Part shown: in pieces, positions 61,487 through 64,000 of the stretch
Layout: the number at the start of each line of letters is the position of its first letter
Numbering within the stretch: the stretch's first letter is position 1
NCBI GenBank assembly: GCA_019420525.1
Contig: JAHZHA010000029.1
Location: forward strand, 1-64,000
Reading direction: 5' to 3'
DNA length: 64,000 bases
From: Bacillota bacterium
GTDB taxonomy: Bacteria > Bacillota > Clostridia > Peptostreptococcales > Anaerovoracaceae
Made by a program: the position numbers and the translations under genes
The notes under the pieces: model-generated
Seen by the model: the letters and a program-made list of their open reading frames with translations, nothing else
Told to the model about the DNA's origin: nothing
Databases searched by the model: none

Positions 61487-62620
61487 ATGAACAGATTAAA
61501 TGATCGATTTTACATGAATTTTTTCGGGCGGACGGAGGCCGTAGAAAAAGCCTTTTCAGAATGGAAATATGCCGGAAATCCCCTGCGCGGGGAAAGATCT
61601 GTCCGCTATGCTGTGGATGCGTCGGCATTCGGACGGGAAACGCACGACGATGACAGTGAGATGGACCCGCTGGAGATTTCTTATTATATCCTCTATCCCG
61701 GCGATGTGCCCGACAGCTCGCTGAAAGAACTGCCTCGCTGGAATCATGACGGCGGTTTCTGGGAAGGAAGCGATGATATCTGGGAATACTGTCTGATCGG
61801 AGATACAAGAGAACATGCCGATGCTCTTTTCCGGGCGTATCTGCCGGAGAACGCCAGCATGTTTGACGAAGCTTGTGTCATCCGCTTTGTAGATGAAGAA
61901 TCGTTTATCGACTATCTGAAATGTGAAGCCCTCGGCTATCGGGGAAATCACCGCAGTGACAGTTATCCGTCGGAAAACATGCCGCTTCATCACACGCCGG
62001 GATCCCCGCTGTCTTACCGCATGGCCGGCTGGGATGAGAAAGATCGTCTGCCGGCGGGAGAAAACATCGGAATCTATGCTTTCTGCAGGACACCGGAAGA
62101 AGCCGAAGAGATAGAAGCTTTCTGTGAAGCGGAGAGAGACCGTCATCATTTCGGAGGAGTCGTCATCTCTGACGATCAGCCGGAAACTTTCAGAAAATTT
62201 CTCGTGCCCGTCTATGATGATGACATAGAGATCGAAAGGACACTGAACTGTATACAGAATAATTATATCGCAGAGCAGGGATTCGTTCCGGAACATTATC
62301 CGGCTGGCATACATATCGCGCGGACGGCAGAAGGCAAAGGTCTTTTCGATGCCAGGGAAGGCATATGGATTTTTCCGCACCTCAGTGAGGATCTCTTTAC
62401 CGTCAGCGGTGAAGACGACGGTTATATTACCGATGTTCAGGAAAGCGGAAAAGGACTCATCCGCATCATGGGTGACAGCAGGCTGCGCAAGATCGTAGCA
62501 GCACTGCTGGTCCCGTGTGAATATGATGCAATCGTCTGGGAAAACGGAGAAATCCTCTGCGTGAGAGACGGAAAAACACATCGCTATGACAGGGAGCGCG
62601 ACAGAGTTACCGACGTCTGA
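61487..62620 (+). CDS. Protein of unknown function, possible WG-type repeats at the C-terminus
   Basis: I do not recognise this 377-residue protein. It is acidic, has no signal peptide or membrane helix, and is rich in aromatic residues and Asp/Glu. The C-terminal third has segments such as GKGLFDAREGIWIFPHLSED and IVWENGEILCVRDGKTHRYD, which recall WG beta repeats (G-L-x-D followed by an aromatic and Pro). The N-terminal half has a compact helical/aromatic pattern, GGFWEGSDDIWEYCLIGDTR, without a known motif. TGAGGAAAA precedes the start. Its last 14 bp overlap the convergent aminotransferase gene. Confidence 0.75.
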   Translation: MNRLNDRFYMNFFGRTEAVEKAFSEWKYAGNPLRGERSVRYAVDASAFGRETHDDDSEMDPLEISYYILYPGDVPDSSLKELPRWNHDGGFWEGSDDIWEYCLIGDTREHADALFRAYLPENASMFDEACVIRFVDEESFIDYLKCEALGYRGNHRSDSYPSENMPLHHTPGSPLSYRMAGWDEKDRLPAGENIGIYAFCRTPEEAEEIEAFCEAERDRHHFGGVVISDDQPETFRKFLVPVYDDDIEIERTLNCIQNNYIAEQGFVPEHYPAGIHIARTAEGKGLFDAREGIWIFPHLSEDLFTVSGEDDGYITDVQESGKGLIRIMGDSRLRKIVAALLVPCEYDAIVWENGEILCVRDGKTHRYDRERDRVTDV

Positions 62621-63788
62621 CCGCGCGGGAAAGCCGGTTCAGCGCATCGGTCAGGACAGAACGGGGGCAGGCGATATTGATACGCTGAAAACCTTCGCCT
62701 TCCGGACCGAATATGGAACCTGCGTCCAGCCAGAGGCCCGCATCTTCGGTGATGAAGCGCTCGAGTTCTTCTTCGCTGAAGCCGAGTGCGCGCATGTCGA
62801 GCCAGAGAAGATACGTGCCTTCCGGAGGAATGAGGCCGATTTCCGGTATATTTTGCCGGATGTATGACACCGCAAAATCGATGTTTTCCCGGATGTATTT
62901 ACGCACATCCGTCAGCCAAGGAAGACCTTTTTCATAGGCGGCGCGGCAGGCTGTCAGTCCCATGACATTCATGGAGGAAGCGCCGATGTCGGTGATCGTT
63001 TTGCGGAAACGTCTGCGCAGATCCGCGTCGGGAATGATGATATTGGATGTATTGAGACCGGCGAGATTAAACGTTTTGCTCGGTGCCGTGCAGAGAATGC
63101 AGCTGCTGCGGTATTCTTCTCCCAGCGAGGCATAGACGGTGTGCGGATGGTCCGACCAGACGAAATCGCAGTGGATTTCATCGGCGACGACGAGAACGCC
63201 GTGCTTCCGGCAGATATCGCCCACTTTTTTCAGCTCTTCTCTGGTCCATACGCGTCCTACCGGATTGTGAGGGCTGCAGAGAAGATAGAGCCGCACATTG
63301 TTGTTGACGATTTTCTCTTCCATGTCTTCAAAATCGATCTCATACCGGCCATTGTTCAGGCGGAGAGGGCTGTTGACGAGGCGGCGCTCCAGTCCGTCGA
63401 TGAGAAGGCTGAAAGGATAGTAGACGGGCCGGTTGATCAGGACAGCATCTCCTTTTTCGGTAAACGTGCGGATGGCGGTGGAAAGTGCGAAGACGACGCC
63501 GGGTGTCGGCACGATCCAGCGAGGGTTTGGTTCGAAGTCAAAGTGATTCCGGAACCAGCTGCAGACAGCGTCGTAATAATCTGCTTCCGGCGCGCCGTAT
63601 CCGAAAATTCCGTGTTCTGTCCGGCGATGGAGCGCTTCGATGACGGGTTCAGGAACCCGGAAATCCATATCGGCTACCCAGAGCGGCAGAAGTTTTTCTT
63701 TTTCCGGACTGCGGTTTCCGGCACCGTATTTTACGGAATCGCTGTTTCTGCGGTCGACGATTATGTCTAGGGGATTTGTGTGATCCAT
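62607..63788 (-). CDS. MalY/PatB-type PLP aminotransferase (probable cystathionine beta-lyase)
   Basis: This is a 393-residue fold-type I PLP enzyme. LPLWVADMDFRVPEPVIEAL (about residues 34-53) is the hallmark of the MalY/PatB branch, followed by FGYGAPEADYYDAV and CSPHNPVGRVW. The PLP lysine is in APSKTFNLAGL (about residue 236), and DEIHCDFVW holds the cofactor-binding Asp. Members cleave cystathionine or cysteine by beta-elimination. The substrate is inferred. It stands alone on the minus strand, near cysE. Confidence 0.9.
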   Translation of the reverse strand: MDHTNPLDIIVDRRNSDSVKYGAGNRSPEKEKLLPLWVADMDFRVPEPVIEALHRRTEHGIFGYGAPEADYYDAVCSWFRNHFDFEPNPRWIVPTPGVVFALSTAIRTFTEKGDAVLINRPVYYPFSLLIDGLERRLVNSPLRLNNGRYEIDFEDMEEKIVNNNVRLYLLCSPHNPVGRVWTREELKKVGDICRKHGVLVVADEIHCDFVWSDHPHTVYASLGEEYRSSCILCTAPSKTFNLAGLNTSNIIIPDADLRRRFRKTITDIGASSMNVMGLTACRAAYEKGLPWLTDVRKYIRENIDFAVSYIRQNIPEIGLIPPEGTYLLWLDMRALGFSEEELERFITEDAGLWLDAGSIFGPEGEGFQRINIACPRSVLTDALNRLSRAVRRR

Positions 63789-64000
63789 AGATGATTACCT
63801 CTGATAATTCTTGATTACTGTATCCATAATACTAATACTGCGGCATTCCTGCATTTGGAAAACGGATATGCGGAATGTATCGGCGGCAGATTTCCCGGAA
63901 GAGAACGGCCGGCGCAGCTTTGATGGAATTGATTATATCTCAGAAGAGGAATCAGTAAAATAAAAAAAGCCAATTAACGATAAAAAATAATGGAAAACGG
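63789..64000. other. Non-coding end of the window
   Basis: No gene is visible. The stretch is upstream of the aminotransferase gene on the minus strand and includes a TATTAT-like box near 63821-63826 for that strand. The last 50 bases are AT-rich. Confidence 0.4.

Overview
The window looks like chromosomal DNA of an anaerobic Gram-positive bacterium of the Clostridia. It carries lipoproteins with lipobox signals, S-layer-homology domains, rplS, rbgA, rnhB and scpAB in Firmicutes form, [FeFe]-hydrogenase maturation genes, a Bce-type peptide-sensing module and YtrA-type GntR/ABC cassettes. Base composition is near 50% GC, with one AT-rich island. I cannot name the species from sequence alone. 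I see no phage, insertion sequence or CRISPR array.

Layout. 1-270: the 3' end of a 5S rRNA gene closing an rRNA operon, with two intrinsic terminators. 377-4236: a flavoprotein, an AEC transporter, a DUF1653 protein, an unusual Xer-like recombinase, and rplS with its own promoter and terminator. 4240-5058: an AT-rich non-coding island full of dyads. 5059-11964: a degenerate CbiK-like protein, an EcsC protein, then a cobalamin riboswitch with an attenuator and a four-gene uptake operon (NEAT-like surface protein, binding lipoprotein, permease, ATPase with an extra domain). 12036-15893: a polar amino-acid ABC importer and a CapA-like protein. 16040-19885: a Nudix hydrolase, rbgA-rnhB, a hotdog thioesterase and a divergent Crp/Fnr regulator. 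19967-28472: valS, folC, a diacylglycerol kinase-acetyltransferase fusion, scpA, scpB and a transglutaminase/SLH protein. 28652-34744: asnB, a leucine-rich-repeat protein, a neurotransmitter:sodium-type symporter and a ClC-type channel. 35053-37870: modBCA. 37903-41361: hydF, hydG and a TM1266-like regulator gene on the minus strand, behind a roughly 300-nt leader that ends in an intrinsic terminator. 41487-50802: aminopeptidase, metallo-beta-lactamase-fold protein, lipid flippase, small membrane protein and a BceRS-BceAB-like module whose kinase gene is frameshifted. 50936-53661: guanine deaminase, convergent with a cation:proton antiporter under a fluoride riboswitch. 53709-59697: two divergent GntR/ABC-2 cassettes. 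59867-64000: MOSC protein, serine acetyltransferase, an unrecognised protein and a MalY/PatB-like aminotransferase.

How the genes fit together. Several blocks concern metal and cofactor supply for anaerobic metabolism: corrinoid uptake under B12 control, molybdate uptake plus a MOSC protein, and H-cluster assembly. Others concern toxic ions and peptides: fluoride-controlled antiporter, ClC channel, Bce module and the two GntR/ABC cassettes. The most notable items are the unassigned leader before the hydrogenase-maturation genes, the fluoride riboswitch ahead of an antiporter that overlaps guaD, the CbiK-like protein that has lost its metal ligands, the Xer-like recombinase without either catalytic histidine, and the kinase-acetyltransferase fusion.
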